This document shows positions 1-8,554 of a stretch of 21,151 bases of DNA, piece after piece. Each line of letters opens with the position of its first letter. The stretch's first letter is position 1. The DNA lies in contig USPF01000043.1 in assembly GCA_900556555.1 (NCBI GenBank), forward strand, positions 1 to 21,151, given 5' to 3'. The notes beneath the pieces were generated by a model, which did not search any database, was not told the DNA's origin, and saw only the letters and a program-made list of their open reading frames with translations. Both the position numbers and the translations under genes were made by a program. The stretch is from an uncultured Blautia sp. GTDB taxonomy: Bacteria > Bacillota > Clostridia > Lachnospirales > Lachnospiraceae.

Positions 1-102
1 GAAGAGTGTTATGATTCCTTTATTACTTTCTGCACCGAACAGGTAAAAGAAATCAATAAAAAACGAAATTCCAGATTCGCAAAATACAAAGTAAAGAAGT
101 GA
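1..102 (+). CDS. C-terminal end of an unidentified phage tail-region protein (partial)
   Basis: An open frame enters from the left edge and stops at TGA 100-102, giving 33 residues that begin EECYDSFITFC and end in a basic RFAKYKVKK tail. It lies four bases before the Gp15 start. In many Firmicutes siphophages the gene just before gp15 is the first tail assembly chaperone, or a small protein following the major tail protein, so that is the likely identity by position only. Codon use and spacing fit a real coding end, but the visible part is too short to assign a family. I saw no convincing slippery heptamer joining it to the next frame. Confidence 0.6.
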   Translation, partial: EECYDSFITFCTEQVKEINKKRNSRFAKYKVKK

Positions 103-106
103 TTGC

Positions 107-667
107 ATGAATCTGTTTTACGAGGAATTCCCGGACAGTATAGAGATATCCGGGCAGAAAATCCGTATTGTTACAGATTTTCGGGAATACATAAAATTGC
201 TTGATATGCTAAAGGATGATGAATTGTCTGAACAGGATAAAATTTATATTTTATGCGAATATTTCCTTGACGATGTTCCTGATCTGGAAGAAGCCATCGG
301 GCAACTTTGCTTGTTTGTAGCCATGAAAACAGAAAAGAATAAGGAAGAATCAGAGAGCGGAGAGCCGGACAGATGCAAACCGCTCTTTTCTTATTCGATA
401 GATTTTCCATATATTCTCTCTGGATTCCTAAGGGACTATCGTATTGATTTATGCGAAATTAAATATATGCATTGGTGGAAATTCCGAATGTTGTTTGATG
501 GTCTTTCTGATGATACAGAGATAAAACAGAGGATTATGTACCGGTCAATTGATTTGAACACGGTAAAAGATAAAGAAGAACAGAAGAGAATAAGAAAAAT
601 ACAGAGTGCTATTCAACTTCCAGAAGAAATGCTGTCTGATTATGAAATTGGAGAGATATTTGCGTGA
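107..667 (+). CDS. Gp15-family phage tail assembly chaperone
   Basis: This 186-residue protein resembles the bacteriophage Gp15 family (PF06854), found between the major tail protein and the tape measure protein of Firmicutes siphophages and thought to act as the tail assembly chaperone that coats the tape measure before tail tube polymerisation. Family-like features are the N-terminal FPDSIEISGQKIRIVTDFREYIKL block, a central FSYSIDFPYILSGFLRDYRIDL stretch and the very characteristic MHWWKFRMLFDGL motif at about residues 121-133. An AAAGAAG ribosome site precedes the ATG. The stop overlaps the next start as GTGA (664-667), so the downstream small protein is probably translationally coupled. 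Family recognition is strong; the chaperone role is known from homologous phages and is inferred here. Confidence 0.88.
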   Translation: MNLFYEEFPDSIEISGQKIRIVTDFREYIKLLDMLKDDELSEQDKIYILCEYFLDDVPDLEEAIGQLCLFVAMKTEKNKEESESGEPDRCKPLFSYSIDFPYILSGFLRDYRIDLCEIKYMHWWKFRMLFDGLSDDTEIKQRIMYRSIDLNTVKDKEEQKRIRKIQSAIQLPEEMLSDYEIGEIFA

Positions 668-819
668 GAAAATTTGAAAAACCGCCTTTAGAAAGGAAGT
701 GGTTCCGGTGCAAGTATTGCGGAGCCAAGCTTGCTATTTATGATAATACGGCACGTCTTGAAGGTGGTATTTATATCAAGTGCCGTATGTGTAAAAAAGA
801 AAATGAGATAAAGAAATAA
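664..819 (+). CDS. Com-like zinc-ribbon protein, 51 residues
   Basis: A GTG start overlaps the gp15 stop (GTGA) and opens a 51-residue frame ending at TAA 817-819. The protein has two CxxC pairs, RCKYCGAKLAIYD near residues 15-27 and KCRMCKKENEIKK at the end, a treble-clef or ribbon zinc site spaced as in the Mu Com family (PF10122). In phage Mu, Com binds mom mRNA and activates its translation, but no mom-like gene is visible here. The small basic protein could instead bind RNA or DNA in tail-gene expression. GAAAGGAAG sits inside the frame, so an in-frame later start is not favoured. Existence is supported by tight coupling and four conserved cysteines; function is unknown. Confidence 0.8.
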   Translation: MRKFEKPPLERKWFRCKYCGAKLAIYDNTARLEGGIYIKCRMCKKENEIKK

Positions 820-871
820 ACACCGAAGTGAGCCTATGAGCCTGTGTTTATCCAAGAAAGAAGGGATAAGT

Positions 872-3052
872 ATGGGTTACGATGGTTCATTAAAATTTGA
901 TACCGAGATTTCTGAAAAAGGATTTAATTCTGGGGTAAAGAAGCTTGGCAGTATTGCTAAAGGTGGTCTTGCTGTAATTGGCGGGGCTGCTACTGGTGTT
1001 GCAACCGCTTTCGGTGTGATGACAAAGAAAGCGTTAGATTCCTATGCGAGCCTTGAGCAGAATATAGGTGGCGTAGAGACACTATTTAAGAATAGTGCTC
1101 AGAGCGTGATTGACAACGCAAAAACGGCATATAAGACAGCCGGTCTTTCTGCAAATGCCTACATGGAAACAGTTACAAGTTTTTCAGCGTCATTATTGCA
1201 ATCTCTCGGAAATGATACAAAAAAAGCTGCTGAGTATGCCGACAGTGCCATTATAGATATGTCCGATAACGCAAACAAGATGGGAACGTCCATGGAGTCA
1301 ATCCAAAATGCGTACCAGGGGTTTGCGAAGCAGAATTACAGCATGCTTGATAACCTAAAGCTAGGATATGGCGGAACCTCTGCTGAAATGTATAGGCTTT
1401 TACAAGATGCAGCACAACTTAATGAAGAATTTGCAAATACAGCTAAGTTCTCTATTGACTCTAAAGGGCACTTAGAAGCGAATTTTGCGGATATCACAAA
1501 AGCAATTCATATTGTGCAGACGGAGATGGGCATAACTGGAACAACAGCGAAAGAAGCTTCTGAAACCATATCCGGCTCAGTTTCTGCAATGAAGGGTGCC
1601 TTTGATAACTTCCTGAACGGAACTGGTTCACCAAAAGAACTGGCAGAGACAATGGTTACTGCTGGGAAAAATGTTATCAAAGGATTATCAGAAATTGTTC
1701 CTAGACTCTTGGAAACTTTACCTGAGGTTAAGAATTTAATCCAGGAAAATCTTGTACAAGCCTTCTCTGCTGATACTGTGCAGAGAATGGTAGAGTCAGG
1801 GAAGAACATTGTAATGTCTTTACTTACCGGGATGCTTGACTCAGTTTCAAACATCCTGCCAGTAGCCTTGAGCTTAATACAATTCATAGCAGAGGCTATC
1901 ACTACAAATGTTCCGATTCTGCTCCAAAAAGGGTATGAAATTCTACAGAATTTAATAAATGGATTTGTAGAAGCAATTCCAGAGGCATTGCCGAAGATTT
2001 TGGATTTCATACAGGGTATTGGAGATAAAATATCAGAAGCGGCTCCGGGTTTGATACAAAAAGGTTTCGAATTACTGCAAAAACTGGTTGAAGGTATCGT
2101 TACCGCAATTCCTATTCTGATTGCAAAGGTACCGCAGATCATAACTACATTTGCCAATGTAATAAATGATAATTTCCCGACCATCTTAGCAAAAGGTGTG
2201 CAGCTTCTTGGACAACTTGCTCTTGGAATCTTACAGGCAGTTCCAGACTTGATTTCCCATATCCCGGATATTGTACAAGCTATTGTCGCAGTGTTCACAG
2301 CATACAACTGGGCTGCACTCGGAAAAAATATTATTACATTTTTTAAAAATGGCATTACATCCATGATTTCCGCTGTTACATCAGCAGCGAAAAATGTACA
2401 AAACGGGATTGTAAATACAATCAAAAATCTCCCGAGTACGCTTTCTAATCTCGGGAAGAATGCGGTTTCGAAATTAGCAAATGCGATTGCAAGCGGTATA
2501 AGTAACATTGTTGGAAAAGCAAAGAATATTGTTTCTGGAATCAAGAACGCATTTACAAGTTTTAGTTGGGGAAGTATTGGAAGCAATATAATAAAAGGCA
2601 TTGCAAATGGAATTGCCGGTGCTGTTGGCGGACTTGTAAATGCTGCTATCAATGCAGCCAAATCCGCATTTAATGCAGCCAAAAAGGCACTCGGTATTCA
2701 TTCCCCGTCAAGATTATTCAGGGACAAAATCGGTAAGATGATGGCTCTTGGTATGGGAATTGGATTTGAGAAGAATATACCTGTAGACGATATGCGAAAA
2801 AGTCTGAGCGACCCACTGAAAAAGATAAAGAGAACAGCACTTGATGTTACGATGAACACACCTAGCGGAGTAAATAGAGCAGCAACTTCGGAATCAGTAC
2901 ACGGAAATCCAAACACAGATGATGATACACCAATTATTATCAACAATACATTCGAAGTAGATGGAACACCTTTGATTTCTAAAACAACGAAGGCTGTAAT
3001 TAAGAAAATTGATTCTGGCCAGAAAGATAGAAAGATAACGAAAGGAAGATAA
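872..3052 (+). CDS. phage tail tape measure protein
   Basis: This 726-residue protein sets tail length and is packed inside the siphophage tail tube, from which it is released on DNA ejection. The start chosen is ATG 872 (MGYDGSLKFDTEISEKGF), a classic tape measure N-terminus of the form YDGS-D-T-KGF, preceded by AAGAAGGGA; an upstream in-frame ATG at 836 has weaker spacing. An N-terminal helical and glycine-rich segment is followed by a minor-tail-like domain (about residues 40-270), then four hydrophobic repeats of about 44 residues, a serine/alanine/glycine-rich amphipathic region, and the conserved ALGIHSPSRLFRDKIGKMMALG motif near residue 610. No lytic domain is visible. Using the usual rule of about 0.15 nm per residue, the tail would be roughly 110 nm long (inference). 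Confidence 0.93.
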   Translation: MGYDGSLKFDTEISEKGFNSGVKKLGSIAKGGLAVIGGAATGVATAFGVMTKKALDSYASLEQNIGGVETLFKNSAQSVIDNAKTAYKTAGLSANAYMETVTSFSASLLQSLGNDTKKAAEYADSAIIDMSDNANKMGTSMESIQNAYQGFAKQNYSMLDNLKLGYGGTSAEMYRLLQDAAQLNEEFANTAKFSIDSKGHLEANFADITKAIHIVQTEMGITGTTAKEASETISGSVSAMKGAFDNFLNGTGSPKELAETMVTAGKNVIKGLSEIVPRLLETLPEVKNLIQENLVQAFSADTVQRMVESGKNIVMSLLTGMLDSVSNILPVALSLIQFIAEAITTNVPILLQKGYEILQNLINGFVEAIPEALPKILDFIQGIGDKISEAAPGLIQKGFELLQKLVEGIVTAIPILIAKVPQIITTFANVINDNFPTILAKGVQLLGQLALGILQAVPDLISHIPDIVQAIVAVFTAYNWAALGKNIITFFKNGITSMISAVTSAAKNVQNGIVNTIKNLPSTLSNLGKNAVSKLANAIASGISNIVGKAKNIVSGIKNAFTSFSWGSIGSNIIKGIANGIAGAVGGLVNAAINAAKSAFNAAKKALGIHSPSRLFRDKIGKMMALGMGIGFEKNIPVDDMRKSLSDPLKKIKRTALDVTMNTPSGVNRAATSESVHGNPNTDDDTPIIINNTFEVDGTPLISKTTKAVIKKIDSGQKDRKITKGR
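1772..2308 (+). repeat. four tandem ~44-residue hydrophobic repeats inside the tape measure gene
   Basis: The translated tape measure holds four degenerate copies starting near 1772, 1907, 2042 and 2174. Each follows a pattern like P-x-L-L-x-K-G-x-x-L-L-Q-x-L-x-x-G-I, then AIP and a second hydrophobic helix ending in N or D. Copies 2 and 3 are clearest (VPILLQKGYEILQNLINGF and APGLIQKGFELLQKLVEGI). The repeats are at protein level; nucleotide identity is low, so the duplication is old. They form the predicted membrane-like helical section common in tape measure proteins. Confidence 0.7.
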
Positions 3053-3055
3053 GAG

Positions 3056-3766
3056 ATGAAAAGAGATTTTTGGTTTATGGCAGAAAACAAAACAAGCTCA
3101 GTTATGGGGCTGAGATTCCTTGCTTATCCAGTATTTCAATATGGCACAGAAAAGATAGAAGAAATAGAAATACCAGGGAGAGCTGGGTGTTTAACAAAAA
3201 GAACCGGGATATATTCAGATACAATCATAGAAAATGAATTGGAGTTTGCAACGCAGAATATTGCCCTGAACGAATTAAAAAGATTGGAAATAGAACGTTG
3301 GCTCAAAAGTATTAAAAAGGTCACTTATTCTGATATGAAAAATTATTATTTCCGAGTAAAAAAGGTAGAAGTTGAGTTTAAAAGAAAGTACGGTTTCTGG
3401 GGGAATGTAAAAGTTGTATTTACATGCGACCCAGGGCTTTATACTGTCAATGGACTGGAAGAGCTGTTACTAAAGACAGGGGAGAAGTTAAAGAATCCAC
3501 ACGGAACATCTGCACCAATTTACAAGATTTTGGGTGAGGGAATGTGCACGCTGACAGTAAATGGAAAATCAGTAACCGCAAACATCGGGCAGAATCTCAC
3601 AATTAATACTGAAAGAATGCTATGCTACAGAACGGACGGAACTATGCAAAATGCAGCAATGACAGGAAAATACGAAAATCTCTATCTGAAAGAGGGAGAA
3701 AATACAATCTCGTTTAGCAGTGGATTCCAAGTTTTTGTAGTTCCGAATTGGAGGGTGATTTTGTGA
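3056..3766 (+). CDS. distal tail protein (Dit)-like phage tail component
   Basis: This 236-residue protein lies between the tape measure and the tail-tip protein, where siphophages of Firmicutes place Dit, the hexameric hub joining the tail tube to the baseplate. The N-terminal part matches the Sipho_tail family (PF05709): a short beta-rich start, then EIEIPGRAGCLTKRTGIYSD, close to the usual I-P-G-R-x-G motif, and a downstream segment with W-L-K-S and a Y-F-R-V strand. The C-terminal part (from about residue 135) is a second beta domain (APIYKILGEGMCTLTVNGKS). AAGGAAG lies just upstream of ATG 3056. The end overlaps the next gene by the four bases GTGA (3763-3766), indicating translational coupling. 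Confidence 0.85.
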   Translation: MKRDFWFMAENKTSSVMGLRFLAYPVFQYGTEKIEEIEIPGRAGCLTKRTGIYSDTIIENELEFATQNIALNELKRLEIERWLKSIKKVTYSDMKNYYFRVKKVEVEFKRKYGFWGNVKVVFTCDPGLYTVNGLEELLLKTGEKLKNPHGTSAPIYKILGEGMCTLTVNGKSVTANIGQNLTINTERMLCYRTDGTMQNAAMTGKYENLYLKEGENTISFSSGFQVFVVPNWRVIL

Positions 3767-6609
3767 TAGAGGCTTATAGGACGGATAATACCGATTACAC
3801 AAAGAATGGTGATATGCCATTGCTGCCGATAAATGCAAAGGTAAATGTAGAGTTAAACGGAACTTGGGTTTTGGAGTTGGAACACCCTATAGATGACGAA
3901 GGTAGATGGAAATATTTAGAAGAAGAGGCGGTGGTAAAATGTCCTTCTTTTAATGGAGACCAGCTTTTTAGAATAAAGTCTATAGAAAAGAACGATGATT
4001 CTGTATTTGTAAAAGCCTACCCCATTTTCTTCGATTCCAAAAACGATTGTTTCCTTACAAATATCCGGCCAACCGGTAAAAACGGCCAGGAAGCATTAAA
4101 CATTATGCTTGCACCGAACAATAAATACTCTGCACAGTCAGATATTGCAAAGAGCACAACAGCATACTACGAATACATGAACCTGATGGAAGCCATCAAC
4201 GGAGATAATGCCAACAGCTTCCTGAACCGCTGGGGCGGTGAAATACTGTACGATAACTTCAAAATTATCGTCAATGAGCGTGTCGGCGGTGACTATGGCG
4301 TAGAGCTGCGGTATGGAAAGAACATTCCGGCCAACGGAATCACGGAAACGGTAGATATGTCTGAGGTGGTAACAAGAATCTATCCGAAGTCCTACAATGG
4401 CTATAAGCTGTCCGGAAACGGATATGTAGATAGCCCTATCCTTTCTAATTATCCTACGGTCAAAGCAGCAACAATGAAATTCGATAACATCAAAATGCGT
4501 GAGGATGCCCAGGAAGATGATGAGGAAAAAGGAATCATTATCTGCGATACGCAAGCTGATCTGGACAAAGCACTTACCGAAGCGTGCAAGAAACAGTTTA
4601 AATCCGGCCTGGACAAGCCAAAGGTGACCATAGAAGCTGATATGGTCCTTTTGCAAAATACAGACCAGTACAAGGACTACAAAATCCTGGAGACCGTCTT
4701 CCTGGGAGATACCATTCATTGTCGGCACGATAAGTTAGGAATTATTTCCGATGCAAGAGTAGTCGGATTAGAGTATGACTGCATCTTAAATAGAGTCACA
4801 TCCGTTGTTCTGGGACAATTCCAGAGTAATTACATAGACAATATTGCCTCCAGCATAGACAAGATAGATTCTGTCATAGATTCAGACGGCGATATCATGG
4901 CAGAGCGTATTAAAGGACTCTTGAACGGAATGAACACACAGCTCCGGTTGCAGTCTACCGTAGCGAAAAAAGTCAAAGGCCGGGCGTTTACGGTAGAGGA
5001 TTTAGATCCTGATAGCACACTGTATGGATGCATGACATGGGGAACGCAAGGCTTTCAGATTGCAAACAGGCGTACAGCGGATAATCGAGACTGGGACTGG
5101 AGAACCGCAGCAACAGCAAAGGGATTTGTTGCGGATGCAATCGTAACAGGTACCTTAGCAGACAGAACAGGGACGAACTACTGGGATTTAGACAAAGGAA
5201 TATTTAAAATAGCATCAAAAAGCCTTTCTGTCGATGGACAGAGCGTTGAGCAGATAGCTCAGGCGGAAACAGAGAAGAAATTAATCAAATACGCAGAGAG
5301 TGTTACGAAAAGTCTGCAAAACCTTCAGGAGCAGGTAGATGGGCAAGTGGAGGATTGGTATTACGATTATGAACCGACCATAAACAATCTTCCGGCATCT
5401 GAGTGGACTACCCAGGAAGAAAAAGAAAAGCATATTGGAGATAGATTTTTCTGGAAATCTAAAGGATATGCCTACCGATTCATGCAGGATAATACAGAAT
5501 GGAAATGGGTCTTGCTAAAGGATACCGATATTACAACAGCCCTTAAAAATGCTGCGGATGCGAAAGATATTGCAGATGGAAAAAGAAGAACCTTTTTACA
5601 GCAGCCAGTTCCTCCTTACGATGTTGGAGACTTGTGGATGGATGGAACCAATATCCTGGCATGCGTAATTCCGAAGGTAAAAGATGGAATCTATGCAGCT
5701 AGTGACTGGTCTAAGTTAAACAAATATCCAACGAAGACAGAAGTTGAAACCTTAATACAGGCCACAGAAAAAGAGATTTTAATTACTGCGAAACAAAACG
5801 CAAAAGACTATGTAGACGGGAAACTGGTGAATTATTCTACTTCCGCACAAATAAAAGTAGAAACAGACCAGATTAAGCAGACGGTAAGCAAAAAAGTGGA
5901 TGGCAATAAGATAATTTCCTTTATTAACCAGAGCCCCGAAACAGTTAAGATTCTGGCCAGTAAACTAGAATTAACCGGCTATGCTACATTCTATGCCCTT
6001 GGCACAGCAGGACAAACCGTCATAAATGGTGCGAATATCTCAACTGGAAATATTAACTGTGACAGATTAAATGGCGGAACGATTCGGGGGCAGAAGATAG
6101 TCGGCGGTACAATGAATGGTACATTTGTTTCTGGTGGTCGAGTATCGGCGAATGGGTTGGAAGTGTACGGGGACACTGGAATTGGACAGCCGTACATCGA
6201 TTTCCACAGAGATGCCAGTGCGAACGATTATTCTGCGAGAATCCTGGAACAAAGTGCAGGGAACTTAATCGTGTACAATAAAATCGCAAATGTTTCAGAT
6301 CGACGATTAAAAAAGGATATTGTAGAGCTAGATGATAGGTTTTTGAACTTATTTGAATTTTTAACACCAAAGCAATACCGGTTTAAAAACGGGGATGAAA
6401 TGTTGAATCTTGGGTTTATTGCACAGGAGCTGGACGAGGCAATGGAATGGATAGGAATTACGGACAAGCCAATCATCATTAGACCAAGCGAGCCAGAGCC
6501 TAAGACAGGAGATTGGTTTTATGCACTCAATTACGATGATTTTATAGCGATTCTATGGAAGAAAATACAGCAAATCGAAAGGAGACTTAAGAATGGCACA
6601 GCAGCTTAA
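3763..6609 (+). CDS. tail-tip/tail-associated protein with C-terminal S74 intramolecular chaperone
   Basis: The best start is GTG 3763, seven bases after TTGGAGGG and overlapping the Dit stop; a frame opening at TTG 3748 would swallow that ribosome site. The 948-residue protein begins MIEAYRTDNTDYTKNGDMPL, typical of the phage minor structural/endopeptidase tail family (TIGR01665, PF06605), which caps the baseplate hub. The middle has coiled and linker regions, then a repetitive INGANISTGNINCDRLNGG stretch like trimeric beta-helix tail fibres. The C-terminal ~100 residues are a peptidase S74 intramolecular chaperone: SDRRLKKDIVELDDRF followed by LGFIAQELDEAM. Self-cleavage in this family is between Ser and Asp, here predicted at S845/D846, releasing the chaperone after trimer folding. 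I do not see a clear peptidoglycan hydrolase domain. Confidence 0.88.
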   Translation: MIEAYRTDNTDYTKNGDMPLLPINAKVNVELNGTWVLELEHPIDDEGRWKYLEEEAVVKCPSFNGDQLFRIKSIEKNDDSVFVKAYPIFFDSKNDCFLTNIRPTGKNGQEALNIMLAPNNKYSAQSDIAKSTTAYYEYMNLMEAINGDNANSFLNRWGGEILYDNFKIIVNERVGGDYGVELRYGKNIPANGITETVDMSEVVTRIYPKSYNGYKLSGNGYVDSPILSNYPTVKAATMKFDNIKMREDAQEDDEEKGIIICDTQADLDKALTEACKKQFKSGLDKPKVTIEADMVLLQNTDQYKDYKILETVFLGDTIHCRHDKLGIISDARVVGLEYDCILNRVTSVVLGQFQSNYIDNIASSIDKIDSVIDSDGDIMAERIKGLLNGMNTQLRLQSTVAKKVKGRAFTVEDLDPDSTLYGCMTWGTQGFQIANRRTADNRDWDWRTAATAKGFVADAIVTGTLADRTGTNYWDLDKGIFKIASKSLSVDGQSVEQIAQAETEKKLIKYAESVTKSLQNLQEQVDGQVEDWYYDYEPTINNLPASEWTTQEEKEKHIGDRFFWKSKGYAYRFMQDNTEWKWVLLKDTDITTALKNAADAKDIADGKRRTFLQQPVPPYDVGDLWMDGTNILACVIPKVKDGIYAASDWSKLNKYPTKTEVETLIQATEKEILITAKQNAKDYVDGKLVNYSTSAQIKVETDQIKQTVSKKVDGNKIISFINQSPETVKILASKLELTGYATFYALGTAGQTVINGANISTGNINCDRLNGGTIRGQKIVGGTMNGTFVSGGRVSANGLEVYGDTGIGQPYIDFHRDASANDYSARILEQSAGNLIVYNKIANVSDRRLKKDIVELDDRFLNLFEFLTPKQYRFKNGDEMLNLGFIAQELDEAMEWIGITDKPIIIRPSEPEPKTGDWFYALNYDDFIAILWKKIQQIERRLKNGTAA

Positions 6610-6877
6610 CTTGTGTACTGAAATCGAAGAAACCAGATGTGAGATTGTGACAGCTATTAATTCCATCAATGCAAGAAGAGGTCTTCCGGCCTATCTGTTA
6701 GATGGGATACTGTCCTCTATTCTGGCAGAAGTAAGAAACCAGAAAAGTGCAGAAATGATTATTGCTATTAACCATGAAGAAAATGAAGAGGAAGGTGAAG
6801 AACATGCTGAAACAGAAAATCAATCTCAGGATGGCGAATCAGGATGCGGCTCCGATTGTGAACCTGGTGCAGAATGA
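6593..6877 (+). CDS. small acidic phage protein overlapping two tail genes
   Basis: A 94-residue frame starts at ATG 6593 after AAAGGAGA, eight bases upstream, inside the last codons of the tail-tip gene, and runs 74 bases into the following baseplate gene. Residues 1-60 look like a structured helical region (EIEETRCEIVTAINSINARRGLPAYLLDGILSSILAEV), whereas the rest is very acidic (HEENEEEGEEHAE and a CGSDCEPGAE end). The N-terminal half, with its AYLLDGIL motif, is a type of short protein often encoded between the tail tip and receptor-binding proteins of Clostridia prophages, but I cannot name a family or role. The strong ribosome site supports it being made. Confidence 0.7.
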   Translation: MAQQLNLCTEIEETRCEIVTAINSINARRGLPAYLLDGILSSILAEVRNQKSAEMIIAINHEENEEEGEEHAETENQSQDGESGCGSDCEPGAE

Positions 6878-8537
6878 TACCGGGAGAGAAATTGAATATA
6901 CCATTTTAGATTTCGACATCCCGGCAGGAGCTACCTCAAAATTGTGGCTGATTAAGCCGTCCAATAAGATTTCAAGTTGTGATGGTGTAATATCTGGAAA
7001 TGTGGTCACCGTTGCTCTGACAGACCAGGTGGTTGCAGAGAATGGTATGTGCGTTGCACAATTAAAAATCACAAAAAATGGAAAGACATTAAGTAGCTTT
7101 ACGATGCACTTTAATTTCGAAGAGGATGCATCCACAAACGGAATTATTAGCCAGGAAGAAATAAAGTTGGTTGAAACCTTTATTACCGAACAGAAGAAAA
7201 AATTGGATGCCTACATTGCCGAAAAGACACAGGATATTGAGAAGTTAAAGACGGATGTCGGAACGCTTTCTAACGATTTAACCACCCTGAGAAATGACCA
7301 CAACACCGACATAGAATCTCTGGAGCAGAACAGTACTCCTCCGATTATCTTAACTGCAACAGGAGAATCTATTACACTAGAAGATTCTGCTGAGAGGCGT
7401 GTTCAGGGACTTAGAATCTTTGGAAAAAGTGAGCAAAATGGTGTTCCGTCACCAGATGATCCGATTCCGATTGTGAACATTGGAGAGAACGGAGAGATTA
7501 AAATATTTGTACATTCCACACAGTTATTTGATGCAAGCAAATTACCTACCAAGTCTGCTGGCGGTGCTACTGTTACAAATAATGGTGATGGCAGCTTTAC
7601 GATTAGTGGCAGTGGTACGCTCACAAACAGAATACAAATAAGTTACAGAATCGAGCATGAAGATTTTGTTAAATTGTTTCATGCTGGAAATGTTAAGGTT
7701 ACCTGGGCTATGAATGAAGGGTTCTATTTCGAAATTCAAGTTCTTAGCAGTAGTGTTGGTAATTTATATATAAGACATGGAACCACTGCTGATATAACTA
7801 AGCAAATAGAAGCTCCAGATTCTTACTGTGCTGTTATGCTTATTGGCAATAGTGGGGTAAATATTCCAAATATAACAATAAAACCAATGATTTATCAAGA
7901 TGGAGACGGCACTTGGGAACCATACAAGCCGTTACAATCCCTTTCTCTCCAAACCCCAAATGGATTACCGGGTATTCCGATTTCATCAGGCGGAAATTAC
8001 ACGGATGCGAATGGCCAGCAATGGATATGTGATGAGATTGATTTGAAACGTGGAAAGTATGTGAAGAGAGTTGATAAGATTGAGGCAAACGGTACTACTA
8101 TTAAATTTGTAGCTTCGGGAGGATTTTGGAATTTACCGCAAGGAAGTGCGAAAGGAATAATTTACGACAAAATATTATCAAATATCTCTACAAGATTCGC
8201 AGCTAATCTAACATATAAATTTATTTTCTGCGGAGAAAAAACTCTTGCAGAGTATTTTACAACAATAGATGAGTTTAATAATTATTGTTTGAGAAAATAC
8301 AATGAAGGAAATCCAGTTGTTTTTTATTATGCAATAAGCTCAATCGAAAGAGATTTAACACCAGAAGAAATCCAGGAATACAAAGCACTCCACACAAACT
8401 ACCAAACCACGGTAATTTTCAACGATGAAAACGCTGGAATGGAAGTATCCTATATCGCAGACACCAAGAACTACATAGATAAGAAATTTAAGGAGCTTAA
8501 TCAGGCAATTGTAAACACGCAGATTGCATTGCTGTAA
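6804..8537 (+). CDS. BppU-like baseplate / receptor-binding tail protein
   Basis: The preferred start is ATG 6804 (MLKQKINLRMANQDAAPIVN), eight bases after AGGAAGGTG; an upstream ATG at 6762 lacks such a site. The 577-residue protein begins with a beta-sandwich like the baseplate upper protein N-terminus (BppU_N, PF10651): TGREIEYTILDFDIPAGATSK, then LWLIKPSN and a MCVAQLKITKNGK strand. Next is a coiled coil (about residues 115-175), then a module beginning GESITLEDSAERRVQGLRIFG and ending ALHTNYQTTVIFNDENAGMEV, seen in many Firmicutes prophage tail fibres. It probably links the baseplate to the host-binding part. The central region (about residues 235-380) is the likely variable receptor-binding section. 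Confidence is good for a tail role, moderate for the exact name. Confidence 0.75.
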   Translation: MLKQKINLRMANQDAAPIVNLVQNDTGREIEYTILDFDIPAGATSKLWLIKPSNKISSCDGVISGNVVTVALTDQVVAENGMCVAQLKITKNGKTLSSFTMHFNFEEDASTNGIISQEEIKLVETFITEQKKKLDAYIAEKTQDIEKLKTDVGTLSNDLTTLRNDHNTDIESLEQNSTPPIILTATGESITLEDSAERRVQGLRIFGKSEQNGVPSPDDPIPIVNIGENGEIKIFVHSTQLFDASKLPTKSAGGATVTNNGDGSFTISGSGTLTNRIQISYRIEHEDFVKLFHAGNVKVTWAMNEGFYFEIQVLSSSVGNLYIRHGTTADITKQIEAPDSYCAVMLIGNSGVNIPNITIKPMIYQDGDGTWEPYKPLQSLSLQTPNGLPGIPISSGGNYTDANGQQWICDEIDLKRGKYVKRVDKIEANGTTIKFVASGGFWNLPQGSAKGIIYDKILSNISTRFAANLTYKFIFCGEKTLAEYFTTIDEFNNYCLRKYNEGNPVVFYYAISSIERDLTPEEIQEYKALHTNYQTTVIFNDENAGMEVSYIADTKNYIDKKFKELNQAIVNTQIALL

Positions 8538-8554
8538 GAAAGGAGAATGATATC

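Noticed and set aside
85..110. Programmed frameshift joining the first partial frame to gp15
   Set aside because: No X XXY YYZ heptamer lies near the stop, and gp15 has its own ribosome site and ATG.
836..871. Earlier ATG for the tape measure gene
   Set aside because: The ribosome site AAGAAGGGA lies between it and ATG 872, and the family N-terminus begins at MGYDGS.
1507..2682. Long minus-strand open frame (391 codons) opposite the tape measure gene
   Set aside because: It mirrors the low-complexity hydrophobic repeats of the tape measure, has no family-like motif, and the plus-strand gene is clearly real.
3748..3762. TTG start for the tail-tip protein
   Set aside because: It would place the ribosome site GGAGGG inside the gene; GTG 3763 is correctly spaced and couples to the Dit stop.
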